35,990 bases of DNA from an uncultured Actinomycetes bacterium (GTDB lineage Bacteria > Actinomycetota > Actinomycetes > Nanopelagicales > Nanopelagicaceae): positions 1 to 35,990 of the forward strand of contig CAIJYZ010000028.1 of NCBI GenBank assembly GCA_903825015.1, given 5' to 3'. The translations under genes were made by a program, and so were the position numbers. Every line of letters begins with the position of its first letter. Position 1 is the stretch's first letter. This document shows, in pieces, positions 27,837-35,826 of the stretch. A model generated the notes under the pieces. The model was not told the DNA's origin. It made no database searches and saw only the letters and a program-made list of their open reading frames with translations.

Positions 27837-27911
27837 CTTACGCTTAACAAGCTGGTGGGTGTTTTGGAAAACTCTTGTAAAAGAGCCCAAGACACCCACT
27901 ACTTGCGTAAG
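27837..27911 (+). other. Long three-tier hairpin between livK and livH
   Basis: Nested pairs: CTTACGC (27837-27843) with GCGTAAG (27905-27911); a 13-bp stem 27855-27867 with 27887-27899, all paired with one G-U; and an apical CTCTT/AAGAG stem (27872-27876 with 27881-27885) with a GTAA loop. It starts 11 bases after the livK stop. No T-run follows, so it is more likely an mRNA-stabilising or partial-termination element that raises livK above the permease genes, an established pattern in binding-protein operons. Confidence 0.7.
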
Positions 27912-27920
27912 GTGTACCTC

Positions 27921-27926
27921 TATACT
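27921..27926 (+). promoter_or_regulatory. Possible -10 element for livH
   Basis: TATACT (5 of 6 to consensus) lies 28 bases before the livH ATG and just beyond the intercistronic hairpin, so a short leader with the AAGGAG ribosome site (27945-27950) would be made. No convincing -35 is present. Confidence 0.4.
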
Positions 27927-27954
27927 CGCGCAGAAGAAATAGCGAAGGAGCACG

Positions 27955-28905
27955 ATGTTTTCAGTACTTATTGATCAGTTCTGGTCGCTGACAATTGCAG
28001 GAATTGCCCTCGGCTTTATATACGTCTTGATCTCCCTCGGTTACACCATGGTTTACGGAGTCTTACGCATGATCAACTTTGCGAACTCTGAAATCTTTAT
28101 GTGGGGAACTTTTGGAACAGTAGTAACTAACCGAGATATTTTTCATTACACGCAGACTTCTGAGCCCGCTCACGGATTTAAATTAGCTCTAGTCCTTATT
28201 ACGAGCTTATTGATGTCAATGTTAGTAGCCGGCCTCACGGCAGTCTTTGTCGAATTTGTCGCATATCGTCGCCTACGCATGAAGGGCACTAATCGTCTTG
28301 CGACTCTCATCTCTGCAATTGGTATTTCAATCGCACTGCAAGAAGTAATGCGTCTGTTGACTAGTTCACGACCTGTTGGATCACCGCGCGTACTTGAAAA
28401 GATTATTTTGACTGAAGTATGGGGCGCAAATATCCGCCTAGATACAGTCATCACAATCATTGCTGCGGCAATCATCTTCTTTATCCTTGAGCGTTTCATC
28501 AAATTGTCTCGTATGGGTAAAGCAATTCGCGCAGTTTCACAGAACGAAGATGCTGCAAAGCTCATGGGAGTAAACCTCAACCGTGTAATCACGACAACAT
28601 TTCTTGTTGGTGGTTTAGCAACGGGCGCCGCAGGCTTCTTTTACATAACGGTATTTGAGTACACAAAGTTCAATATTGGTTTCACGATGGGTATGGCCGC
28701 TTTTACAGCAGCGGTGCTTGGTGGAATTGGAAATATTCGCGGAGCGTTCTTCGGAGGACTCACATTGGGTCTGCTCGAAGTTTACGCTTCAGCAATTCTT
28801 GGAACTCAATGGAAGGCAGTAACTGTCTTCATCGTCTTAGTTCTTGTTCTTCTCTTCAAGCCAAATGGTTTATTTGGTGAAGCCGTTCAGACAACGAGGG
28901 CATAA
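27955..28905 (+). CDS. livH: Branched-chain amino-acid ABC transporter permease (LivH family)
   Basis: One of two membrane subunits of the importer. It has 316 residues with about eight hydrophobic helices. The family signature LGYTMVYGVLRMINFANSE near the N-terminus and the cytoplasmic loop SRMGKAIRAVSQNEDAAKLMGVN, which contacts the ATPases, are both present. An AAGGAG ribosome site lies 4 bases before the ATG. livM starts 3 bases after its stop. Confidence 0.92.
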   Translation: MFSVLIDQFWSLTIAGIALGFIYVLISLGYTMVYGVLRMINFANSEIFMWGTFGTVVTNRDIFHYTQTSEPAHGFKLALVLITSLLMSMLVAGLTAVFVEFVAYRRLRMKGTNRLATLISAIGISIALQEVMRLLTSSRPVGSPRVLEKIILTEVWGANIRLDTVITIIAAAIIFFILERFIKLSRMGKAIRAVSQNEDAAKLMGVNLNRVITTTFLVGGLATGAAGFFYITVFEYTKFNIGFTMGMAAFTAAVLGGIGNIRGAFFGGLTLGLLEVYASAILGTQWKAVTVFIVLVLVLLFKPNGLFGEAVQTTRA

Positions 28906-28908
28906 CTC

Positions 28909-29946
28909 ATGAAAATTAGAAATTACTGGAACCTTCGCGACTGGGGTGCAGGCATTTGGGAGCGAGCTAATCGCCCTAAGCGCATAGCTATCGCACTGAC
29001 TTCTATATTCCTAGTCGGTCTCTTGCCCTTTGCTGGTGCATCTTTCTTGGCAACTCCAATCGCGGCCTATGACGCAGTTTTGGTTTATCCCGTTGGAATC
29101 TTCGTATTGATGGCACTTGGTCTCAATATTGTGGTTGGAAAGTCAGGAATGCTTGATTTGGGTTACGTTGCATTCTTTGCAATCGGTGCTTACACAATGG
29201 CGCTTATGGGAACTCACACTGGTTTAAATACCTGGGAAATCATGCCTTTTGGTATCGGCTTTGCCATGCTGGCCGGTGTTCTACTTGGTTTGCCTACTCT
29301 TCGTCTACGCGGTGACTACCTAGCAATCGTTACTTTAGGTTTTGGTGAAATCGTTCGCCTAGTCGTTCTTAACTCTTCATGGAGTAAGGGCCCTAATGGA
29401 ATTGCAAACGTTCCAATGCCACCAGATATCGGACCTCTAAAGTTTAAGCTCGATGACCAGAAAGTCTTTTTCTGGGTAGTTGTAACGATGATTTTGTTAA
29501 CAATCTGGATGATCCGCCGCTTAAGTGTGCGACGTCCAGGTCGTGCTTGGGAAGCTATCCGTCAAGATGAGGATGCTGCCGAACTTATGGGTGTCCCAAC
29601 TCTTAAGTACAAGATCTGGTCATTCACATTAGGTGCAGCTGTTGGTGGAGCTGCCGGTGTTCTTTACGCCTCTAAGAATCTATTTATTGCCCCTGAAATG
29701 TTCACGCTCAATGTTTCAATTTTGATTCTATCCTGCGTTGTTTTTGGCGGAATTGGAAACATCTGGGGAGTAGTTGTTGGAGCAACGATTCTTGGCTACC
29801 TGCCAGATCGAATCCGTTTCATCTCAGATGCACGTCTGCTTGTTTTCGGAACAGTTCTAGTTGTTGTAATGAACTTCCGTCCAGATGGACTATTGCCTCG
29901 TAAGAAGCGTGAAAAAGCAATTGTCAAGAAAGAGGTGAATGCATAA
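28909..29946 (+). CDS. livM: Branched-chain amino-acid ABC transporter permease (LivM family)
   Basis: Second membrane subunit, 345 residues, with a basic N-terminal segment of about 25 residues and about nine hydrophobic helices. The LivM block VGKSGMLDLGYVAFFAIGAY, the LRGDYLAIVTLGFGEI segment and the ATPase-contact loop RPGRAWEAIRQDEDAAELMGV are visible. It is translationally tied to both neighbours: 3 bases after livH, and its TAA shares a base with the livG ATG. Confidence 0.92.
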   Translation: MKIRNYWNLRDWGAGIWERANRPKRIAIALTSIFLVGLLPFAGASFLATPIAAYDAVLVYPVGIFVLMALGLNIVVGKSGMLDLGYVAFFAIGAYTMALMGTHTGLNTWEIMPFGIGFAMLAGVLLGLPTLRLRGDYLAIVTLGFGEIVRLVVLNSSWSKGPNGIANVPMPPDIGPLKFKLDDQKVFFWVVVTMILLTIWMIRRLSVRRPGRAWEAIRQDEDAAELMGVPTLKYKIWSFTLGAAVGGAAGVLYASKNLFIAPEMFTLNVSILILSCVVFGGIGNIWGVVVGATILGYLPDRIRFISDARLLVFGTVLVVVMNFRPDGLLPRKKREKAIVKKEVNA

Positions 29947-30722
29947 TGTCCGAGACACTTCTTTCGCTTCAAAATGTCACAATGAAGTTTGGTGGCGTAA
30001 CAGCCCTGGGCGAAGTAAATCTTGAAGTTAAAAAAGGTGAAATCCTTGCCTTGATTGGCCCAAACGGCGCCGGCAAAACAACCGTGTTTAACGTTGTTAC
30101 TGGTGTTTATAAGCCAACTAGCGGATCAATCACTTTTGCTGGTACTAAAATCAATAAGCAGAAGCGTTTTGAGATTACTCAGATGGGAATTGCTCGTACT
30201 TTCCAAAACATTCGTTTATGGGGAGACATGACAACTTTGGAAAACGTGATCACCGCAACCGATGCCCATAAGAAGAGTGGTCTAGTTGGCGCTCTATTTG
30301 GTTTGCCTCGTGCTCGCCGCGAAGAGCGCGAAAATCGCGAACGTGCACATGAGATCTTGAAGTTCATCGGAATCGATGAGTACTCAGATCGATTGGCAAA
30401 GAACTTGCCATATGGAGTTCAGCGACGCCTTGAAATCGCACGTGCAATGGGAACAAATCCTCAGTTACTTCTTTTGGATGAGCCAGCTGCAGGATTCAAC
30501 CCGGCAGAAAAAGTTGAACTTGCTGCTTTGATTAAGCGAATTCGCGATGCTGGTTATACCGTTCTACTCATTGAACATGACATGTCCTTGATTATGGGAA
30601 TCTCAGATCGGGTCGCAGTCCTTGACTTCGGAATCAAGATCGCAGATGACCTACCAAGTAAAGTTCAAAACGATCCAAAGGTTATCGAAGCCTATTTAGG
30701 AGTGCCATCAGATGCGTCTTGA
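29946..30722 (+). CDS. livG: Branched-chain amino-acid ABC transporter ATPase (LivG family)
   Basis: Cytoplasmic ATPase subunit, 258 residues. Walker A GPNGAGKT (about 38-45), Q-loop [11 protein letters not shown], signature-region [15 protein letters not shown] (a Gly-Val-Gln variant of LSGGQ typical of LivG), Walker [11 protein letters not shown] and the switch histidine in IEHDM are visible. The AGFNP segment after Walker B and the extra C-terminal region are LivG features. It overlaps livF by 11 bases, so the two ATPases are made together. Confidence 0.93.
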   Translation: MSETLLSLQNVTMKFGGVTALGEVNLEVKKGEILALIGPNGAGKTTVFNVVTGVYKPTSGSITFAGTKINKQKRFEITQMGIARTFQNIRLWGDMTTLENVITATDAHKKSGLVGALFGLPRARREERENRERAHEILKFIGIDEYSDRLAKNLPYGVQRRLEIARAMGTNPQLLLLDEPAAGFNPAEKVELAALIKRIRDAGYTVLLIEHDMSLIMGISDRVAVLDFGIKIADDLPSKVQNDPKVIEAYLGVPSDAS

Positions 30723-31434
30723 AATTAAAGATCTTCACGTTCACTACGGCAAGATCGAAGCGATTAAGGGAATCTCCGTTGTAGTTAACGAAGGTGAAAT
30801 CGTTACTTTGATTGGTGCTAACGGTGCCGGTAAGACAACAACGTTAAAGACAATCTCTGGTCTGCGCAAAGTAACTTCAGGCGCAATCATCTTTGATGGT
30901 CAGGATATTTCAAATGTTCCAGCGCACGAGCGCGTAGATCTTGGAATCTCACAAGCACCTGAAGGCCGTGGAATTTTCCCTGGTATGACTGTTCTTGAAA
31001 ACCTTGAGATGGGAAAGTTTCACCGCAAGAATCGTAAAGCTGAGATGAGCGAAGATCTCGATAAGGTCTACACACTCTTTCCACGTTTGAAAGAGCGCGT
31101 TGCACAAGCTGGCGGAACTTTATCGGGTGGAGAGCAGCAGATGTTGGCCATTGGCCGCGCATTAATGTCTCGTCCAAAGGTTTTGCTTCTTGATGAGCCA
31201 TCCATGGGTCTTGCACCTCAGATGATTGCAAATATTTTCCGCATTATTACCGAGATTAATAAGACCGGTGTGACTATTTTGCTCGTTGAACAAAATGCTC
31301 AACAAGCACTACAACGCGCGCACCGTGCTTATATTTTGGAGACAGGTAACGTAGTTAAAGAGGCAAAGGCCTCTGACCTACTCAATGATCCTGCTGTGCG
31401 CGAGGCATACCTTGGCACCGGAGCACACTCTTAA
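30712..31434 (+). CDS. livF: Branched-chain amino-acid ABC transporter ATPase (LivF family)
   Basis: Second ATPase subunit, 240 residues. Walker A GANGAGKTT (about 35-43), LivF-specific PEGRGIFPGMTVLENL in the Q-loop region, canonical signature LSGGEQQMLAIGRALM, Walker B LLLDEPSMGLAP and the glutamine-type switch EQNAQ are present. It ends the transporter operon. Its stop is only two bases from the stop of the oppositely oriented thioesterase gene, leaving no room for a separate terminator. Confidence 0.94.
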   Translation: MRLEIKDLHVHYGKIEAIKGISVVVNEGEIVTLIGANGAGKTTTLKTISGLRKVTSGAIIFDGQDISNVPAHERVDLGISQAPEGRGIFPGMTVLENLEMGKFHRKNRKAEMSEDLDKVYTLFPRLKERVAQAGGTLSGGEQQMLAIGRALMSRPKVLLLDEPSMGLAPQMIANIFRIITEINKTGVTILLVEQNAQQALQRAHRAYILETGNVVKEAKASDLLNDPAVREAYLGTGAHS

Positions 31435-31436
31435 AT

Positions 31437-31850
31437 CTAAGCTCGTTCGGCAAGGATTAAGCAGGTAATACGTGCAGTGCATGTGCGTTCGCCTGCTTCA
31501 TTAGTAATAATGATTTCCCAGCTACAGAGCGTTTTTCCTAGTGAAATCGCAGTTGCTACACCAGTTACGATCCCCGTTGTTGCTGACTTATGGTGCGTCG
31601 CATTGATATCTACGCCAACGATTTTTCGATTAGGGCCGGCATGCAATGAAGTTCCAATTGACCCCAAACTTTCAGCAAGTACAACATTTGCACCGCCATG
31701 CAAAAGACCCATTGGTTGAGTATTTCCTTCAACTGGCATGGTGCCCACTAATCGGCCTGGTTGGGCTTCAAGAATTTTGATGCCCATTTTTTGGTCTAAT
31801 GCGCCACTGCCGCGTTCTTTGTAAAACTTAAGAAACTCTTCGTTGATCAT
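31437..31850 (-). CDS. Hotdog-fold acyl-CoA thioesterase (PaaI/4HBT type)
   Basis: A 137-residue single hotdog-domain protein. It carries the HGG motif followed by a conserved glutamate (LLHGGANVVLAESLGS), as in PaaI, EntH and hydroxybenzoyl/DHNA-CoA thioesterases. These hydrolyse aryl- or acyl-CoA esters; the substrate here is unknown. The frame also opens at a TTG (31871), but ATG 31850 is chosen because a TAGAAT -10 lies exactly 7 bases before it. It is convergent with livF and divergent from polA. Confidence 0.85.
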   Translation of the reverse strand: MINEEFLKFYKERGSGALDQKMGIKILEAQPGRLVGTMPVEGNTQPMGLLHGGANVVLAESLGSIGTSLHAGPNRKIVGVDINATHHKSATTGIVTGVATAISLGKTLCSWEIIITNEAGERTCTARITCLILAERA

Positions 31851-31857
31851 GAGAAGT

Positions 31858-31886
31858 ATTCTAGTGTGCAACCTAAGATGTGCCCA
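31858..31886 (-). promoter_or_regulatory. Leaderless promoter of the thioesterase gene
   Basis: On the minus strand TAGAAT (31863 to 31858) is 7 bases before ATG 31850, and TGGGCA (31886 to 31881), 4 of 6 to TTGACA, lies exactly 17 bases further upstream. The -35 overlaps the polA start codon. No ribosome site is present, which fits a leaderless transcript. Confidence 0.55.
31874..31879 (+). promoter_or_regulatory. -10 element of a leaderless polA promoter
   Basis: TAAGAT ends 6 bases before the ATG at 31886, placing the transcription start at the A of ATG. No ribosome site is visible. It lies inside the spacer of the opposing thioesterase promoter. Confidence 0.55.
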
Positions 31887-34471
31887 TGAGCAAACGCCTA
31901 TTACTAATTGATGGGCACTCGATGGCTTACCGAGCTTTTTATGCTCTACCGGCGGAGAATTTCACGACAGCTTCTGGCCAACACACCAATGCCATCTATG
32001 GCTTTGCGACGATGCTTTTATCGCTCTTAAGCAGTGAGAAACCTACGCATGTGGCGGTTGCCTTTGATGTTTCGCGCAAAACTTTTCGATCTGAAATCTT
32101 TCCAGAATATAAAGCTAATCGCGCAAAGACCCCTGATGAATTTCGCTCTCAAATGTCTTACCTTCATGAACTCGTAACAGCCTTTGGTATCGCCCAGTTT
32201 GAAGTTGAAGGTTTTGAGGCCGACGATATTTTAGCGACCATTGCTAAACGGGCCGAAAAGGAAGGCGCCGAAGTTCTCATCTGTACGGGGGATCGTGATT
32301 CATTTCAATTAGTGAATGAAAAGACAACGGTGCTTTACCCAAAGCGTGGGGTTAGCGATTTAGCACGCATGACACCTGAGGCAGTGCAAGAAAAATATGG
32401 AATGTCTCCAACCCAGTATCCAGATTTTGCAGCCTTGCGTGGAGATCCCAGCGACAACCTTCCTTCGATTCCAGGCGTTGGTGAAAAGACTGCCGCAAAA
32501 TGGATCGTTGAATATGGTTCGCTCAAAGAGCTTTTGTCGAATGTAGATAAAGTCGGTGGAAAAGTAGGTCAATCTCTACGTGACTCAATCGATAACGTCA
32601 TCAGAAACCGCGAACTTACTCAGCTAGTTGCCGAAGTCCCACTTGATTTAAGTATCGATGCGCTTTCATGGGTTGGCGTTGATGAAAACCACACGAATCC
32701 GCTATTTGATCGCCTGGAGTTCAAGACGCTCAAAGATCGCATGAAACCAATTCTTATCAAAGGTACGTCAAAAATTGCGCAGCCAGAGTTTCAACTCTTC
32801 GCCGACGAGATGACTGAAGGCGTTTTAACTCCTGCCGAACTCGATACCAAAATTGCCAACCATAAATCAGCAATCGCTATCGCTTATTCTTTAGAAGAAG
32901 AGAAATTGCATCGATATGCTGTTGCATTTTCTAAAGAGGAAGTATTTCTTGTTCATTCTTCAACAATGGGGGATTGGGCCTTTGATACATCTATTCCAAA
33001 AATCGCACATGACGCTAAATCCTTATCTCGAACCAATGGCTTAGTCGGTATTGAGTTTGATACTTCACTGGCGGCATATCTTGTTAACCCCGGCGTGCGT
33101 GCTCAAGAGTTGAAAGATTTGCAAGAACGTTGGGGAGATAGCAGCGCCATAAACTTCTCATCACCGGAGCAAGAGCTGCTAACTAGTGCCAGGGTGCTCT
33201 TCACACTTCGAGAATCACTGACTCGCGAACTCAATGAACGCAATCTCTGGAATCTCTTTGTAGATATGGAGCTTCCCGTAGCAGCCCTTCTTGCCAAGAT
33301 GGAGTCGATCGGAATCGCTGTTGATCGTAAAGAGCTAGAAAAACTTGCTCAGTTCTTTGAAGGCGAAGTAAGCCGCGAGACTAAAGCTGCGCATGATTCA
33401 GTGGGTCACGAATTTAACGTTGCATCTCCTAAACAGTTGCAAGTTGTTTTATTTGACGAACTCAACTTGCCAAAGACTAAGAAGATTAAAACTGGTTACA
33501 CCACCGATGCCGAAAGCCTTGATTGGTTGCATCAAAAGAGCGGGCATCCTGTTCTAACTTCACTGCTTCGTATCCGTGAAACCAAGAAACTGGGCAGCAC
33601 AGTTGAAGGCTTAATTGCAGAGATTGCAAAAGATGGTCGAATCCATACACATTTCCAACAGACTGTTGCTGCAACTGGACGACTTTCATCTACAGGTCCT
33701 AACTTGCAAAACATCCCAGTGCGCACCGAAGAGGGACGCACAATTCGTAACTGCTTTGTAGCGGGTAAAGGTTATGTGGGCTTGTTAACCGCTGATTACA
33801 GCCAGATCGAGATGCGCATCATGGCCCATCTTTCACATGACGAGAAACTCTTAAAGGCCTTTGAATCAGGTGAAGATTTGCATGCAACTGTTGCGGGCCA
33901 AATATTTGGCGTGGCACCAAACGAAGTAGATCCAGAGATGCGCAGACAGATTAAGGCTATGTCATATGGACTCGCATACGGCCTGTCCTCTTATGGTTTG
34001 TCCGCTCAGTTAGATATTTCTCCACCGGCAGCACAGGATTTGATGGACAAGTATTTTGAGCGCTTTGGCGGAATTCGCGATTACTTGAAAGTTGTAGTCG
34101 AGGATGCACGCAAAGTTGGCTATACCGAAACAATCATGGGACGGCGCAGATATCTGCCTGATTTAATGCACGACAATCGTCAGCGCCGCGAAGTTGCAGA
34201 ACGCATGGCGCTCAATGCGCCTATTCAAGGATCGGCAGCAGACATTATTAAGTTGGCGATGCTTAAAGTACAAGCGGCGATTGAGAAAGAAAAACTTGCC
34301 TCAAGATTACTTCTGCAAATTCATGATGAGTTAATTGTTGAAGTTGTAAAGGGTGAAGAAGAAAGAATTACAGCATTAGTAAAACGTGAGATGGGCGTCG
34401 CTTATCCGCTTAAAGCACCACTAGATGTGAATGCAGGACTTGGTCTGACTTGGCATGAAGCGGCGCACTGA
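31886..34471 (+). CDS. polA: DNA polymerase I
   Basis: Repair and Okazaki-fragment polymerase, 861 residues from ATG 31886; a GTG two codons earlier (31880) also opens the frame but lies before the predicted transcription start. Domains: 5'-3' exonuclease/FEN (about 1-290, with DGHSMAYRAF, EADDILAT, TGDRDSFQLV), a degenerate 3'-5' exonuclease-like region (about 310-480) in which the usual DxE of motif I is replaced by hydrophobic and other residues, and the polymerase domain with motif A (TADYSQIEMR), motif B (RRQIKAMSYGLAYG) and motif C (QIHDELIVEV). Loss of proofreading is usual in actinobacterial Pol I. The gene ends flush against the stop of the MFS gene on the other strand. Confidence 0.96.
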   Translation: MSKRLLLIDGHSMAYRAFYALPAENFTTASGQHTNAIYGFATMLLSLLSSEKPTHVAVAFDVSRKTFRSEIFPEYKANRAKTPDEFRSQMSYLHELVTAFGIAQFEVEGFEADDILATIAKRAEKEGAEVLICTGDRDSFQLVNEKTTVLYPKRGVSDLARMTPEAVQEKYGMSPTQYPDFAALRGDPSDNLPSIPGVGEKTAAKWIVEYGSLKELLSNVDKVGGKVGQSLRDSIDNVIRNRELTQLVAEVPLDLSIDALSWVGVDENHTNPLFDRLEFKTLKDRMKPILIKGTSKIAQPEFQLFADEMTEGVLTPAELDTKIANHKSAIAIAYSLEEEKLHRYAVAFSKEEVFLVHSSTMGDWAFDTSIPKIAHDAKSLSRTNGLVGIEFDTSLAAYLVNPGVRAQELKDLQERWGDSSAINFSSPEQELLTSARVLFTLRESLTRELNERNLWNLFVDMELPVAALLAKMESIGIAVDRKELEKLAQFFEGEVSRETKAAHDSVGHEFNVASPKQLQVVLFDELNLPKTKKIKTGYTTDAESLDWLHQKSGHPVLTSLLRIRETKKLGSTVEGLIAEIAKDGRIHTHFQQTVAATGRLSSTGPNLQNIPVRTEEGRTIRNCFVAGKGYVGLLTADYSQIEMRIMAHLSHDEKLLKAFESGEDLHATVAGQIFGVAPNEVDPEMRRQIKAMSYGLAYGLSSYGLSAQLDISPPAAQDLMDKYFERFGGIRDYLKVVVEDARKVGYTETIMGRRRYLPDLMHDNRQRREVAERMALNAPIQGSAADIIKLAMLKVQAAIEKEKLASRLLLQIHDELIVEVVKGEEERITALVKREMGVAYPLKAPLDVNAGLGLTWHEAAH

Positions 34472-35698
34472 TCACTTAACTTCATTAGAAATATCTTTGA
34501 TTGCGGCAAGATCTTCTGCCTCGGTTGGAACATCATTTGCTGCCGCTAATCGTCCCTTACCAATTGTAAAGATTGTTAATCCAATGGCCAGCATGATTGG
34601 AGTAAGGGCTAAGCCTGCACGAGGTGAATAATGTTCGGAGACAAATCCTCCAACTGCAGCGCCAAGAGCCATGAAAGAACCTTCAACGCTCCAGATCCAA
34701 CCAAGGGAAGATGTTTGGGAACCTTGTGGACGCACAGCTTCAAGAACTTCAAAGTAAAAGACTTGCACAGCTCCGCCTATAAAACCGATTCCAGCGCCGA
34801 CCACGGCCATGGTCCAATCTGGATTAGTAAATACAATTGGGATGCATGCGATAACCCATAACAGATATGCGCGCAGCAGGGCAGAGCGCGGTGCCATTTT
34901 TTTGGAAACCAGTCCACCTAATAGGCCGCCAATTACATTTGCGATTCCAAAAGCCGCAAATATCCAAGCTACACGGTGTGCCACACCTTCTTGCGTTGCA
35001 AGAGCTGGGACCGCTACATCAAATACGCCCCATCCAAATCCGATAAAGCATCCTTCAAACATAAGAATTTGAATTGCACGATCTCGCCAGAGTTTTTGTT
35101 GGCCTTTAGCTTTCTTTTCAGGAATCCAGTTTCTAGATACAGATGTGAGTGCTAATGCAGTTCCACCAATGAGCATCAATGCCGATGTAACTCCAAGACC
35201 AAGTGCTGGATGGGATGAAAGTGCAAGAGTTGTAATAACAATTGGTCCAATAACCGAAGTAAAACTCATCATTGACGAATCAAGTGCGTATGCTGTTCTC
35301 AAATAATCTTCGGGAACAATATCTTTCCAAAGAGGGCGTACTGACAAGTTAATGGGTGGAGCCGTTGCACCGAGAAGAAAGGCTGTAACTAGAATCGATT
35401 CTTTCGTGTGCATACTGCTCAGAGCAAGAATTAAAGCCGCATAAGAAGGAACCAAGATACGCAGCGGCCATTTTTGTCCCCAGCGATCCATAACTGAGCC
35501 TCTTACCCCTGCAGTCAAAGATCCAGCCAGTGAGTTCAATCCGATAGCTAATCCAGCAGCTGCAACTGAGCCCGTTGATTGTTGGGTCTTAAAAAAAATT
35601 GCCAAGCCGATCATGGAGTAAGCAAGGCGTGCCGGAAAAGCGCTAATTCCCAAGATAACCACATTAGGTAGCGCAAATAGCTCTTTGTATCGTTTCAT
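34472..35698 (-). CDS. MFS transporter
   Basis: A 408-residue, about 12-helix major facilitator protein from ATG 35698; a longer frame to 35788 adds 30 mostly polar residues without family character and is not favoured. The N-terminal half shows PARLAYSMIGLAIFF and the loop DRWGQKWPLRI, a form of the MFS loop 2-3 motif, and the C-terminal half has GGLLGGLVSKKMAPRSALL in the equivalent place. This resembles drug or metabolite efflux proteins, but the substrate is unknown. Its stop is immediately adjacent to the polA stop (TGATCA). A TAGACT or GATAAT element 4-10 bases upstream suggests a very short or absent leader. Confidence 0.85.
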   Translation of the reverse strand: MKRYKELFALPNVVILGISAFPARLAYSMIGLAIFFKTQQSTGSVAAAGLAIGLNSLAGSLTAGVRGSVMDRWGQKWPLRILVPSYAALILALSSMHTKESILVTAFLLGATAPPINLSVRPLWKDIVPEDYLRTAYALDSSMMSFTSVIGPIVITTLALSSHPALGLGVTSALMLIGGTALALTSVSRNWIPEKKAKGQQKLWRDRAIQILMFEGCFIGFGWGVFDVAVPALATQEGVAHRVAWIFAAFGIANVIGGLLGGLVSKKMAPRSALLRAYLLWVIACIPIVFTNPDWTMAVVGAGIGFIGGAVQVFYFEVLEAVRPQGSQTSSLGWIWSVEGSFMALGAAVGGFVSEHYSPRAGLALTPIMLAIGLTIFTIGKGRLAAANDVPTEAEDLAAIKDISNEVK

Positions 35699-35702
35699 AG
35701 CG

Positions 35703-35714
35703 ATTATCAGTCTA
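35703..35714 (-). promoter_or_regulatory. Possible -10 elements of the MFS gene
   Basis: On the minus strand TAGACT (35714 to 35709) and GATAAT (35708 to 35703) stand in tandem, 10 and 4 bases before the ATG at 35698. No ribosome site is seen. Either would give a very short or absent leader; which is used cannot be told. Confidence 0.35.
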
Positions 35715-35742
35715 TCCACCCAGTGGATTTTCGCGCTTGGAT

Positions 35743-35772
35743 TTGCCCTAACTACGGCGCAAACCGTACCCT
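35743..35772 (+). promoter_or_regulatory. Possible rpsA promoter
   Basis: TTGCCC (35743-35748) and TACCCT (35767-35772) are separated by 18 bases in the 128-base divergent gap, giving a leader of about 48 bases before the rpsA start. This is a fair actinobacterial match but not decisive. Confidence 0.4.
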
Positions 35773-35826
35773 TGCCCTTCAGCCGCAATAGCGGGAACTA
35801 CTACTCATCTATCCCTACGGAGCAAC

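Noticed and set aside
27855-27899. Intrinsic terminator after livK
   Set aside because: The stem is strong but no T-run follows, so it is recorded as an intercistronic hairpin instead.
35699-35788. 30-residue N-terminal extension of the MFS protein
   Set aside because: Polar residues before the first helix with no MFS character; promoter-like elements fall inside it.
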